DNA from: Polydactylus sextarius
Taxonomy: Eukaryota; Chordata; Actinopteri; Polynemidae
Length of the DNA stretch: 64,000 nt
Direction of reading: 5' to 3'
Assembly (NCBI GenBank): GCA_016801845.1
Contig: CM028914.1
Span: 15,990,272-16,054,271, forward strand
In this document: positions 1-13,300 of the stretch, piece by piece
Layout: each line of letters begins with the position of its first letter
Position numbering within the stretch: position 1 is the first letter of the stretch
Notes under the pieces: generated by a model
Told to the model about the DNA's origin: nothing
Databases searched by the model: none
The model's input: the letters and a program-made list of their open reading frames with translations, nothing else
Position numbers and translations under genes: made by a program

Positions 1-3000
1 ACCTGCCATATCATGACTGTAAGAGTTAAACAAAGTAGCATGTAAACTCCACATTTGCTTGCTTTTCTGAATGTAAATTTAAATGTAAGTGCAAATGGGT
101 GTACAAAAAACAAGTATCAACTACATGTCTTTGTATCGCTGCCTGATTAAAAAAACAAAACAAACAAACAAAAAAACATCTCCTATTATGATTGTTTGCA
201 CATCTGACAGAATGGCAGGTAATTTGCATCGGCACAGTGGGTGGAGAGTGACTTCATTATGTTAAAATAAGACACATCTATCTGTTACATGCCGCGCTAA
301 AGTTACTGAAAAAGAAATGTACAAACTCCGTCCGTCATCTACCTGACTTACATGTTTTGTGGTCACGACAGAAGCTGGAGCACCAATGTGAAAAGCAGCG
401 GGAGCTTCAAACAGAAAGGAGCAACACTGAGAATTTAATGTGACTAGTGTCATGGGGGGTGGGGGGGTGGCGGCTCTGTGGTGCCTGCTGACCTCGTTGC
501 TTTTAGTCAAGCTGAACTGCAACATGCTTGACAGTTACAACCAGGCAGAGGAACATAACACGAGAGGTCAAGAGATGCCGCTGTATTTGCAATAATAAAC
601 AGTAAAAATCTTCTTCATTAGAGAAGACAGATTCAAAGATGTGGTAGTTTAATTAATGTAATTCAGGTCAGCGAAGGACCAGAGAGCCGCTGTTTCTCTG
701 TGACACTGTGTCTCACAAGCTGGTTCAAATGTTATCATACTGGTACCATACCATGAGCCATGTCAGTCATCAAATCTGGACTTGTGCAACAGCTGCAGTC
801 TTAATCAGCTAGAGGAAAGTGTGATTCATTACATGAAGATGGTCATTGAGACAAGTGCTGTGAATGTAGTATTGCTCCTCGACGGTGTCTCATGTTCATG
901 AGAGGAATTCTAATTATAAAATGGTGAATAAAAACGACTGTCAGAGCTAGAGGCAGCCATTTGCTTTGCTTTGATTTTGAAATCATATGACAGTTTTCTG
1001 TTTGGGTTGCAGCAACGTTTTTTTTGTTGGTTTATCTGCCTTAATGAAAAAGTATGTCTGTTTGAAAAAAAAGGTTATTATAAAAATATGAAACAACAAA
1101 CATAATTTTTGTGCACCTCACATCTCACTGTACTTAATATTTTATCATATTACATTGCTGCCATTATCATCTCAAGCTCCATTTCTCCAATCGGAAACAA
1201 GCACTAAAAGTTTTGATCTGCCAAAGCAGACGATTCTTATGTGCGCTGTTGTCTGTACTCTTCACTCACATGACAAGTGGCCTTTATCACAAGACCGCTT
1301 ATCATTAGAAAAACTTCAAGAGGCAACCCAAACTTGTAGGAATGAAAAAAAAGATAGTTGAGAGAATATAAGAGGTGGAAGCATTAAACATAGGAGCTAC
1401 AAAACTGAGTTGTAACCCTGAGTTTGGAGGCTTTTTATCTAACAATCAGAAAGTGTAACAGAAACACATTCCTTGTCAAAAGTCTGTCAGATATCACTTA
1501 AGTCAATACAGGGCAGAGGGAAAAATCCATTAGTGATTAGCATGATTTACAAACAGCTTAGCAGCTGCTGTCCCGATGGTTCAGAGACACACCACGCACT
1601 GTACACGTCAGTGATATTCTCATTGTGTTATGGCATGTTAAGGCTTCATGGCATTTACTGTGCTGTTTCTCCATTTCAGTCCAGACTGAAACATCTCAAC
1701 CACAAGACATGATGCAGGCGTTCATCCCTCCCTCAGAATAAATTATAGTAACTCAAGTTTTCATTCAGCGCCACCATAAGTTCAAATGTTTAGCTTCAAC
1801 AGGTGAATGAATAAATACCTACAAAAGTAAAAACACTCCCATCGAGTTCAGTTGCAATGTTTCGTACTAATTAACTAAGATGATATAAACATGTTAAAAT
1901 CAGATGGTAAAAATGATACCTGCTAAGCATTAGCATATTAGCATTTAGCTCAAAGCTAACTGATACAAATAAAAGGCTGTTGTACGTTGTACTCTGCCCC
2001 TACAGTGTAGACAAACATGTAGACATGTAAAATACAAATAAAGAATATATAACAAAATTATAATACCATTCAATAGAAGCATTAGAAATTTAAAACATAA
2101 AAATGAGGTAGATAAAAGAGATATATCCATTTTTCAAAGTTTTTTTCAAAGATGCTATAAAAGTATTCTTTTAATGCAAGATTTGGAGGTTGGAGACGAG
2201 AGTATGTGACAGGTACAACCTCTGGACCAGGGCAGGAGAAATGAAAAAAGCTTTTTGCCTCTCCCTTATCAGGCACCATTGTGGAGCCTTGAACTTTACC
2301 TACTCCAGTGGCCAGCAGGTTCAACTGGTTTACTGGGGATCTTCCAGGTGTGAATGTGAAACTACCTTGAATAAATAAATAGACATAAATGCCAATATAA
2401 ATCTAAATGTGATTTGTTCATCACAGAATTTCAATCCACTTTCAGGCCTGATAGTGTTATAAAGTATGAGAAATTCAGACTCAGGGACAGATGAACGATC
2501 GTATTCGCTTCTGTTCAGTTTTGGTTCAGTTATCAGCAAGAAAACCAGCATGATTCAGTTATAAAAAAAAGAAACAATGAATATCTACCTGATTTATGAC
2601 TCACCACAGCTAAATAAGGACTATAGCCAGTGGGTTTCTGAATGTAGCTGCTAAAAATAAAAATTGTGTTAATCAGATTCAGAGCTCTTCTACAATGGAT
2701 GAAGTGCGGTGCAGACTCTGTGGAGACTGTTAAATTACATTAACTGTGGAATGATTACTGATAATTATTACAATCAAATGCCAACAGGGTTGTTTAGTGT
2801 CACCACCTTCTTATTATCTCAGTAGTGCGCCTTAGAGTTAAATGTTAAATGTTTCGTGCTGTGTCAATGTTAAAACTCTCAACACAACAATATATTCCTG
2901 CTTCTACAACCATCCGTTTGTGAGAAGCGAAACTCTTGAAGCTGCTTCCATTATGAAGCCTTGAAATTAGTCATGCGGGCTGCTGACCCACATTTGAGAC

Positions 3001-3440
3001 TTGGGCTGGCGGAAAAGGCAACCAGGAAGTTGTAAAAAAAAAAAAAAAACCAAAACAAAGCATAGGAAGTGCATGAGGAAGCACTTGAGGGGGAAAAACA
3101 AAAGCCTTAAGCTTCTTGTATTTCTTATGGATTGGACATTCAGGAGATTGATCTGTCACCTCTTCTACATGACATTTGTCTCTATATGCTATAGTGTGAC
3201 AGTACATGGAGGGTCCAGCTGTCCAGCAATAGTAATGTCAGCCTACTATTTTTGCAGGCTGGTCCTAGCCTCATAGATTAAGGGCTAGTTGTCATGCTTC
3301 CGTGGCCAAGTGGTATTAGACTTCATTTCAGACTGTACCATTCACAGTTTCACAGGAAAAGTGCGTTTGAAGGAAAATCATATAGTACATAAACGTGATT
3401 GATTCTTCGTTATAGAGCGCGTGTGGTTGCTATTATGCAT
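1..3440. other. Intergenic sequence upstream of the npas2-like gene
   Basis: No coding exon is recognisable on either strand; open frames are short and lack splice context or family resemblance. The stretch is AT-rich, with a cluster of TTAGC/GCTAA-type words around 1920-1965 and an A-tract near 3033-3049. It probably holds distal regulatory DNA of the gene that follows, but nothing specific can be supported. Confidence 0.5.
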
Positions 3441-3444
3441 TAAG

Positions 3445-3450
3445 CACGTG
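3445..3450. promoter_or_regulatory. Canonical E-box CACGTG
   Basis: A palindromic CACGTG lies just upstream of the putative npas2 leader exon. This is the site bound by CLOCK or NPAS2 with BMAL1, so feedback on this gene is possible. A single hexamer can occur by chance, and function is inferred only from position. Confidence 0.4.
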
Positions 3451-3554
3451 TTAAAGATTACAATCTCCCCTCCTCCTCCCGGTCACTAAAGGTTTCTTTC
3501 GGTTGTGTTGCACAGCCGACTGCTTATGCTGCTGCCGAGTATTGAGCTACCAGC

Positions 3555-3565
3555 TGACCTACTTT
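3555..3565 (-). promoter_or_regulatory. ROR/REV-ERB response element (RORE)
   Basis: The plus strand reads TGACCTACTTT, the exact reverse complement of the RORE consensus (A/T)A(A/T)NT(A/G)GGTCA. Mammalian NPAS2 is a known target of RORalpha and REV-ERBalpha acting through ROREs. The site lies about 105 bp downstream of the E-box, in the putative leader/promoter region. Confidence 0.45.
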
Positions 3566-4016
3566 CTCTGTTCTCAGCCACTCGGCGCTGTTTACAAGCC
3601 ACTGCCAAGCGGAGGATGTGGAGTACAGTGCCTGGAAAATAAAGAGACGGACACAGCCCATCAAGACCGCGAATAGGGATTTTTTTTCCTGCTCCTTTTT
3701 TGTCCTTTTTGGTCGTATGTTGTTGATAAATGAAGGACTGCCAAAGCCGCAGACAGCTCACCGGCGATTAATAACACCACGTTATTAACTTAGGCGTTGT
3801 TATGCAATTTAACGCTTTCAGTGCTCTCGACCGGTCAGTCAGACGCTGGTGGCTGCGCTCAGCTGCTATGCTGTAGTTTTGTTTTTGTTTTTGTTTTTTT
3901 CTCCCCCCTTCTTTTTCTTCCCTTTTTTCCTTTTTTTTTTTTTTTTTTTTTTAAAATGACCAGATTGATTAAAGTAAAGTGTGGATCTTTATATCTGCTG
4001 GAGACCCGTTTTCAAG

Positions 4017-7000
4017 GTACGTGAGGTTTTAATACGAAGCTTCAGTTTCGCGTCAGTGTGACACAAGGAGCGCAGAAAAATGTCATATCGCTGTGTCTAA
4101 CATTAAAGTTCACGAGTGGCCTCTTTTTCCAAATTAAAGTAAAGGTGGTCGACTGTATGATTACCCTACTGTCAAGACCTGGTTAATCATTTTCTACGAG
4201 ATGCAGACTGTGGGCTGAAGATATGTGCTGTCAAATACAGGAGTCCGGATCAGCAGCTACAGAGACACAGCGCTCTTGAACGCTGCTTGCATGTTTTCAG
4301 CTCTCAGTCATCAAGTGCCCTGGATACAAGGTTGAAATAACCTATTTTTTTCTTCTTCCTCTGTTGTGTCACTGCTGATGACATTCATAGCAAAAATCAT
4401 TAAAGGTTTTTTTTTTCCTTGTTCTTTCTTTTCTTTTTTTTCTCATTCAAGGCTCCTCAAAATGTTAAATGTCACAAGAAAAAAAAAAAAATCCTTAAAT
4501 AATTTCTCAGAAGGCTTAGGTCAGGCTGATGTTACCTAACCTGGCAGCTTTAAGTCTGCTGGAGTTCACATTTCTCTGACTGAGCTACTGTTTTCTTGTT
4601 CCGCAGGCGTTTTTTTTTTTTTTTTTTTTTTTTAGGGGGGCTTCTCATTGCTAGCTGACATGGTTTGGTATATATAGAGAGAGGTTTCCTCTCTTTGACC
4701 CTGGGATGAAGCGTGGCTGAATTACTTATTTACCATGCACATACTGGGAAGGTAAAGGGTCACTGAGTGCAGTCTTTGGCCGTCCCAGTGTTTTTCATTT
4801 GTAGGTGTGTAACAAACAGAAGTGCCTCCTGTTTCCTTAAGAGGAGCGTTCCTTTCACCACAAGTCACACTTTTTTTTTCTTCACGAGTGGATCTGAAAC
4901 AAAATAGATTCTAACAGCATTTCTGATTGTATTTGTTCTTGATTTTGTCCTTTGCACATTTGTTGATGAGTATGTTTATATGACCACCAGATACATTTAA
5001 GTCAGGTTAATAATTAACCATAATAACCATTTTATGGGGGGATTAAACACATGGGTTGATGGTAGTTCTGTTTGTTGTTGTCTTGTCAGTTCAGATTGTA
5101 TCCAATCCAGGCTAATGTAAACAGGCCTGGATACACATTACAAGAAAAAAAATAATGTACTGACCAAACACGTAGATGTGGTCTAACATGGCTTTTTTGT
5201 GTGTGTTTATAGTTTTCAGTGTGCAGTGAAGTGGTGTTATGGAGTATTCAAAATAAACTCCAAAAAATAAAATAAACATTTCCAAATTGAGTGAAAATAA
5301 GCTTGTCCAGACGCTGTTAGTGTTTACCTGACAGCTTGACCTGTCAAAACCAGATGCAAGTGGTCAAGAAATGTAAACTTTTAGTGAAGCAGACAGTAGT
5401 ACCTCAGACTCCAGCGCTGGGATTAGCGAGTAGTCACATTCATCCATCACCAGATCGGCAGAAAACTATCGTAGTATTTAAAGAATGTTGTTTTATAGCT
5501 TTTCCTCAACAGCAGTTTGAGTTGTTATTTCGTGTGTTTGTGGGTGTGAGCAGGTGAAACATTAGCACAAGCATCATTAACCACACGGAGAAGTTGTAAC
5601 ATTAGCGGTCAGCTGTGTTTCATTGGTGGATTTATTGTGGTATTCTGCTTCCAAAAAAACAGAAACATTCATATCGTTATATCTCTTGGCTTTATGAATA
5701 TTTGCTCTTCAATACATCATCAAAGGACATAGGAATAATGCAGTCAATAACCATAAAGTATTATAGCAATGATGAACATTTTCAACTTCCAGTCTAAAGT
5801 GGTTTCAAGCATTTTTATGGTTTCGATAACCAGACATGGCTTGAAGCTCTTACTGAAAGTTTCTGTGGTCAAATGTAAAGAAATTGGAAACTGAAGCCAG
5901 TGTGTGAGCTTCTGAGTGTGTCTGGTTTTAACTTTTTCATCTCTTGTGATGATTAAAAACCAAAAATGAATAATAAGGAAATAGTTTTCATATTGATATA
6001 TATTCTGAGGAACTTTATGGGAAAGCAGGAGGGGAACTGTTTACGGTTGATACAATTTTTAAACCCTAAACAACATCACATTTATGCAAATATCAAGGAT
6101 TACCATAAAGAGGTATTGAAGGGATAATTACTGTGATACAGACTGTATGGTAAAGTCTCTTACAGCTTACAGATTCATATAGTCTTACCCTAGTAAAAGC
6201 TGAATAATTTATAAACTGTGTCTGTCTAGATGTAATCTAATTGTACAAACTCTAACTTCACTGTTCTCGTCTGGTATGATATAGATCGAGAGAGAGCAGG
6301 TTTTCTCTGGTCCTACAGGAGATTACAGATAAACTGCACTGTTGTGTGAATTACTCAGCAAAAAACAATCTATGCTATGAGACGCTGTGAAAAGCTATGA
6401 AACATCTAAGCATTAAAAGGTTAAAAGTTGGGATTTTTACCTTCAGACAGTCTTTTTTAATTCTGTGTCATCAATATTCACCCCGGATATGAAAACTGAC
6501 AAACAATGGAAGCCACGCCCCAGTCGTGTCATTGAGGTCAAACAGGTATTTTGTCTTTGGCATTTACAGGAAATATCTTCCTGTGTCCATTCCCTTTACA
6601 AGCAGCTGTTATTGTGAAGTTGCTGCGGCTGTCATTAACAACCTATTTGCACGAGTGGTATAATCCATCATTATCTAAAAGCTACACACAGGTGTTGATA
6701 ATCCAAAAAGGATCGGTCAGATAACATGACAGTGTTGTTGTATCTCAGATAGTTTTAATTTCCATTTACATGATCAATGGCAATCTAACAGAGTGTGGAT
6801 GTAAGTCTCAATGTTCAAAGACCAACAGCAGTGTATGTTTGAAAAAGGGAAAGGCAAAAGTGAAAAGGGAAACATTGCAGGGCAGGATACAACCATTAAA
6901 TATGCAACTGGTGTTTGCCCCAGAAAGGCTAGTAAACACATTTACTGGACTTTAAAAGAACCATACAGATGGACGGTATTATATCCACTAAGAGGCTACG

Positions 7001-8188
7001 TTATAGGGAGAGTGGGGGTGGAGACCGGGGGTTTGTAGTTGTGGCAACAGGTGTTTTCCTTCCATTAAAATTTAAAATGAAACCTACATTCATCAAAGGA
7101 AAAACAGTGTCATCGTGCCATTAAGTTTCCTTTGCGGAAGGTTATTCACAATAATAAAGTAATTTACTGCCGAGTAATATTGTCCATCTCTTTTATGACC
7201 TGTTTACATGCACAGTTTGGTCATGAACTTGAACTTCAGCGTACTGACTTCTGCCACGAGTTCAAGTTGCTGGTTAATGGCTCTAAATACCTGAGGGCCC
7301 AAGTGTAATTAGACTCTGGTGTTTTTTAGCTGTTGACCTTGCAAGGTGTGGTTTAACCTCAATACATTAGAAGAATGCAGGCTTATATGTGAGGTTTCCT
7401 TTTACACAGCTTTGTGGAGTGAACACCTTCACCAGGCAGCATAAAGCAATTTCCGATGCACCTTAAAGTGCATATTTTTATTTAACTGTCAAAAGAGACA
7501 TTTTAACTGTAGTTTAAAGTCAATTACTGGTATTATTTTATTTGTTTATTGTTGTTTGTAAAGAAACTGTTCATTCTGTTCATTTTGCCAGCATTTACAT
7601 CAGATGAAAAATTCTCATTTTGTTGCTGTGGTAATGTTTTTTTTTTTTTTTTACAGTTAACACTGTAACAGTTTAACCTGTCTAAACAGTAGTTTGGCAG
7701 TAAGTCTGCTGTAAACACACGAGGCAAGTTATGTTTTTGATTAAGCATCAATGTTTCCCTCAGCAAGAGCAAATGTTCCAGTTTTTTTTTTTTTTGCTAA
7801 ACATAAACAGTATGTCAAAATCAATTTGGGAAACATAAAGTGTATAAAGGTCTAATTAGATAATATCTTGTATTTTCTCTAATTGCATAGCATTTCTGTC
7901 CTCATATTCCAGTCGTTCAGCATCTTAATTACTCTGTGCCCTGATTGCTAAGTTTCTCCCTGCTGCTTTTACTGCTTTTTTCCCTTCTTGTGTGTTTATT
8001 TGGATGCAGCAGGGAGAGAGAAGAAAATAGTTTGTTTACATTAGTTAAGGCATTAATGGAAAGGTGTGATTCAAGTCTTTCCAACCTTCATTAAACCACC
8101 TAAGCATGGACATTAAGGACAAAAGGTGTATGATTGTAGAGGTCATGGATGGCTTGATTTTAATGTTAGCGCATTTCAATTGATTTGC

Positions 8189-8222
<34 letters not shown>

Positions 8223-10208
8223 TCAACTTGTTAAAACATGAATGTTTTTCTCCATTACTGTGTTTTTAGGCTACTAAAGCAGAGAGTAGGAAAAGACTGA
8301 GGAACCACTAAGGTGTGGTTAAGTTTGGTTGTTTAAAAGTAGTTAAAGTCTGTGTTCATGGCTTAAGAAGAGATGGAATATGGAGCTACGCCACCTGTTT
8401 AAGTCAAATACTTTGTATGTCCACCCACATAACTTCCTGTATTGGTGCCAGATACTGTCAGTCAAAAGTAATTTATTTTTCAAATTTGTTGAAATAACCT
8501 ATTGTGGACATGGCTGAGAAATGTGTTATCCCCGCTGGTTCATGTCATATGCACAAATCAACGCAGGAATATTTTCTTTCTTAGCTTTCTCTTTTCTCTC
8601 GGAAAAAAACTGAATCAATACATACACTTTTAGAAAAAAACGAAGCAGCCAAAGAATTTTGGTCTCTTTTATATTGGAAGGATTTTTACTGTGAAGCAGG
8701 TGAGCTGAGATCAAAGCACAAGTGACTTTTATAGCTTTGCAGTGTGAATTTCTGATACTTCAAATGGTGCATATATAGTATATTGTTTACTTTGTGAGAG
8801 GCATTTCCTCACAGTTTTCACACACAAATCCTACACAGATTATATCGGGTTATTAAGATATGCATGCAAATATTATAAGAATAATAGAATAAGATGCACA
8901 ATGTAAAGAATTGGAAAAGGAAAAAAATTCCCATGTGTCTGTTACTGGTAGAAGTCAGTCTCACAGTAGTAGACTGACCAGTGAGTTTCTAAAAGAAGCC
9001 GCATGTCACTGGCTCGATTCTTTCTCATCTCATAAGTTGCACCCTTGAGGAATGTCTAAAGCTACTATATCCTGTTTGTCACTTTTGAACTGTGTCTTTT
9101 CCCAACAAAGCTGCATATATTTACATCATCAAGTGGTCAATAACTCAATCGATGCTTGAACAGCTACATATAGTTGCGCAGTATGTTCCTATCTTCTATG
9201 AGAGTAGAGAAATTGGAGTTGATATTTAAAAAAAAAAAACAAGATAAAGTTATTCCCTCATTGCAATACCTGCATTTCATCCTGAATTTCATATTCTAGG
9301 AGGATACAGCTCAGACTAGTTTGAAGGCAGATCCAGGATGCAGACGTTTAATGATTTTTTTTAGCCAGAGACTAATTATGTTTTTAGCTGTTAAATATTC
9401 AGGGTTGCACTACATCACTCTTACATTTCCATTTTTTTCCAAGCCCTTCTCTTCTGATAAAAGCTCTTATTTGACTTGAAAATGATGGAAAATATAACAA
9501 CTACTAGTTTCCCCCCTGGGGCCACTTGTATATACTCAGTATGCACGAGGAATAAAGACAAACAGCGATGACTGCCTGAATTCTCATTACCTGCCAAATG
9601 TATTTATAATCTGGATATAATTGATATATAATGTAAAAGTATTTCCAGACCTAAAATAACATGGACGGTTTAAATCAAAGTTAAAGGAAAGTATGTGTTG
9701 TTTTCCTATTAGAACATGAGGTTGGCTCAACATGAAATGACTTCTCGTTGTTATTAAGTACTTCAGACAGTTTGGGTGACTAACACAATACATGTTCTGT
9801 TAACTACTTAAAGAAAATGGATGGAGATGTCATTAATATCTGTAATTGAATACAGTTCCAGCTGAATGAGGCTCCAGTCTGTTCTTAGTTTTGGAGGAGG
9901 TGGCTGTTCTACCCTCGCTTTTTTTATGCTGGATTATCAAAAAGGTGTCTGCTTCAAATATTTTTCTAGGTCAGGGTTTGCACCTCCTGTGCAAAAAAAC
10001 CACTTCTTTAGTGATGAAGTACTGTATCCAGAAAGAAGCTGAATCTGCTAATACACTTCAGGGTGGATGTTTTTTATTAACAGATGAATTAAAGACTGCG
10101 TGTGTGTGTTTCCTCAAAGCAGTTTATGCAACACGTTTTTTTAAATACTCAACAAAGTGCCCACTTTCACGATGCTGTAATCAGTTTTGTCTCTCTGTGT
10201 GTTTACAG
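4017..10208 (+). other. Putative first intron of the npas2-like gene
   Basis: About 6.2 kb between the putative leader donor (after 4016) and the acceptor before 10209. I see no coding exon. It holds several homopolymer tracts (T-runs near 4609-4633 and 7637-7652; A30 at 8191-8220) and is otherwise AT-rich unique-looking sequence. Confidence 0.4.
8191..8220. repeat. Poly(A) tract, about 30 nt
   Basis: Uninterrupted adenines between unique flanks. This could be the tail of a decayed retroposed sequence or simple homopolymer expansion; no retroposon body is recognisable upstream. Confidence 0.8.
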
Positions 10209-10351
10209 GATTTGGAGTTTCTCTGGTGTGCTGGAGGCGGTGGTGGGCAGCTGGTCCGCGGTAGAATTTTCCAGAAGTGTGTTCAGAAAAGGTCAGCGCG
10301 GATGGGACTTACAAGACTTCAGAAAGGGCCTGGTTGGGAAAGGGAGTGACT
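10209..10351 (+). other. 5' UTR part of the first coding exon of npas2-like
   Basis: A pyrimidine-rich acceptor ending TTTACAG precedes 10209. The segment 10209-10351 is non-coding in the frame of the ATG at 10352 because of the in-frame TAG at 10262-10264. This implies at least one upstream leader exon. Confidence 0.65.
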
Positions 10352-13300
10352 ATGGACAACCTCTCTGACTTCGGCGGCCCCTGTCCGTCCTCCCGCAGGG
10401 AATGGGAGTGAGTATCAAACTGAGTTAAATTCAGTTTGTGATCTTTATCGGATTTTCCACTGCACATACACATTATACCTACACATAATACACTGTGCAA
10501 ATTGTTGTTTTTTTTCAAAATTTGAATTATTCATCATAAAGACACTACACCAGTACACATGAAGGTTGAATTAAACCTGAGCAGGGATTTGTTGTGTGTG
10601 CATGTAAATGTAGTCAAACATGCATCCAAGGTCACCTTTACTTTTCCTGAGCTAGCATCTCGTATACTGGATTTCTCGTGACATGAGCAGTTTGGCTTTG
10701 AAGTTTAAACAATCTCCTTTATGGATTGTCAGTCACATGCATGAGTAAATGGTTAATAACTGGTTAATCATTAAAAGAGAATCAATAAAAAAAGATAAAG
10801 TTTTTATTTATGACGTGCTGTCACAACAATTGTTCAGCTAAACAGTATTTATGTGCGCTGCACACATCTAACTCACTCAAACTGTGTCACAGAAGCTAAA
10901 GACAAATGATTGAGAATGTGGATCAAGGAATAAGATGCTAAGAAATACATTTTCAAGTGAAAGTGATCTTTATGAATTGAAGACATTTACAGGAATTTGG
11001 AGCTTCTTTATATTCTTCAGACATTAAGTTTAGTCCTAAATAATTCAAGAAATGTTGCATAAGCAGTGCAAAATATTCACTTTTGAGAAAGATACCCTCT
11101 ATTCGGGTACCCTTGATTCACATAAAGAAAGCCTTTAAAAAACATTGGAAAACAAGTGAAACCTCAGAGAGCACTGAGTCTACATCTTTAGCTGACATTA
11201 CCATATAATAGCTACAGACCTTGAACTCATTTTGGTTTTATTCATGCTTCACTGGCTCACCAAGCTGGTGCTACGTACTCGAAAGATAGAAATGCTTTCC
11301 TAAATTCAATTTGAAATAACAAAATCTGAGCCCAACCTAAAAGCAATAAAACAGCCCCAAGACAAATAGAACCTGACAAACTATTGGGTTTAGGCAGGAG
11401 AAGTCTGGTGTTGCTCCTTGAAACTGCTCACTGGTCTCAGAAATGTCTTCTGCTCATTCTCAGATTTAGGTTTAGGTTCGGTCTTATTTAGGTGGTGTTG
11501 TTTACAAACAACACTGCTTTATCGCTGATAATCTCTATTGCCTTTAAAATAGCCATTACAGTACATAAAAGTCCAATGTGCTCTTCTGCTTCCAGGTAAT
11601 AAACATTTGCAGGTAACTATCTGTAAAAGAGATAACAACCATATCTTAACCTGTACTTCTCTGTTTTAGCACCAACAGTTGTGTGGAAGATTTAATGGAT
11701 GAAGATGAAAAAGACAGGGCAAAAAGGTAAATCTGTCTCTGCTTGTATATCTGTCCGTAAATATGTGTGTTGGTGCAGCACAGAGACGTTTTAGCTTATT
11801 TGCAGTTAAAACTGATGTCCATGAAAGTGAAAAGTTATCTGGGCAGAACTTTAGACAAAGAATGTATGTAATTCAGGTAAAGTAAATATCTCTCACCGCT
11901 GCTTTCTTTTAACTGTTTAATGATTACACAATTTTGACAAATTCTGTTTTTAGTTTGTTGTAATGAGTTCAGTTATTCCTCGGTGGAATGGCTCTAGACA
12001 ATTATAGGTGTTTGCATCAACAGATGAGTCAACATGAAAAAAGACATCTTAAATTACACCTTTAATTTATTCTCTAATTAAAACTGCATTATTCCCTGTT
12101 GGCCACAATGTTGGCCAATAGGGAAGCTAAGCTATTGTGGCGAATGTGATAACAAAGACTTGCTTCTCTAAAAGTGAAAATGGCAGTGAAGAGAGTTGTG
12201 TCTCTTAACTATATAGTACCTAAAGTTAAAAGGGACTAAACAGCTGTGGGCCCGTACAGTTGGTGAATGATTTTAATGTGAATACATCATTACCTTTCCC
12301 TTGGTTCATTGTTAGTACAGAAATATAGAAACTGACAACCTGGGCTGAGAGAAAAAAGTTTTTTTTTCTGTGATTAATGCCTTGGCACATTTAGTTTGTT
12401 CCTGTGTTTGAGCCTGAATTTGTACATGGCAGTTGAGTTATTTGGCTAATCCATAACTGTCTGTTTGGAAAACCTAAATTCTGTTCACATCTTAATCATG
12501 CCGTAAAACAGTTATTTTACACACAGATGAGAACAAATTCAGCTTCTGCTTCTTCTCAGCACTGAGCTGCTGTTGGACGCCTGTTCGCTCGAACCTGTAA
12601 TTTATTATTCTTTTCACGTGTTGAAATCTGAAGGGCATCCCGAAACAAATCGGAAAAGAAAAGAAGAGACCAATTCAATGTGCTCATCAAGGAGCTATGC
12701 ACCATGCTGCAGGGCCAAGGCCATCCACGCAAGATGGACAAGTCCACCATACTGCAGAGGACAATTGACTTCTTGCAGAAACAGAAAGGTAAATGAATTA
12801 GCATGAATATGTAGTTTGAAAAAAAAGACAAATTGTGTGAATCAATTTCAGCTTTTACACAATCTTTAAGACATTTTTTCTTATTCTTGTCCCTTAATTA
12901 ACTTCATCCTTGTCTTTTACTTCACTCTTCATCTGTTTTAGACATCACTGCACAGAATGAAACCTGTGATGTGAGACAGGACTGGAAGCCTTCGTTCCTC
13001 AGTAATGAGGAGTTCACTCAGCTAATGCTGGAGGTAAAGCTCAGGAGGATGTGTCTGTGGAACAGCCCGAGTCGATTAAGCTCTGACACTGACTAATACC
13101 TGTGATAGAATAACAAAGGCACGCTCTCCCTGAAGTGCTCATTGAGAACTGAGCAAGATGACAGATGTTGATAATTGAACTTTGAGCTCAACTATGTTTT
13201 CACTGTTGTGTCCAAAACTATTGTTGGAAAAAGTAATAACTCCCTGACTGAAGCGTTTTGAGACAATTGGAGCGCACCAAAGGGAAAAAGCACATCAACA

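Larger units (their letters stand above)
3445..4016 (+). promoter_or_regulatory. Putative promoter and first non-coding exon of the npas2-like gene
   Basis: This stretch is less AT-rich than its surroundings. It starts with a canonical E-box (CACGTG, 3445-3450), carries a perfect ROR/REV-ERB element on the minus strand (3555-3565), and ends at a strong splice donor (AAG|GTACGTGAG, junction after 4016). The coding gene on the same strand begins with an exon that has a clear upstream acceptor (exon start 10209), so a leader exon must lie upstream, and this is the best candidate I see. The exact transcription start is not visible. A long T-tract (about 3928-3952) lies inside the putative leader, which is unusual and lowers confidence. 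Confidence 0.4.

Noticed and set aside
9891..10349. 152-codon plus-strand frame before the npas2 start
   Set aside because: It runs across the splice acceptor before 10209 and is not in the frame that joins to the bHLH exons. The 10352 frame joins exactly in phase.
12098..12123. Inverted repeat CCCTGTTGGCCA / TTGGCCAATAGGG in an npas2 intron
   Set aside because: Short, imperfect and without nearby signals; not distinguishable from chance.
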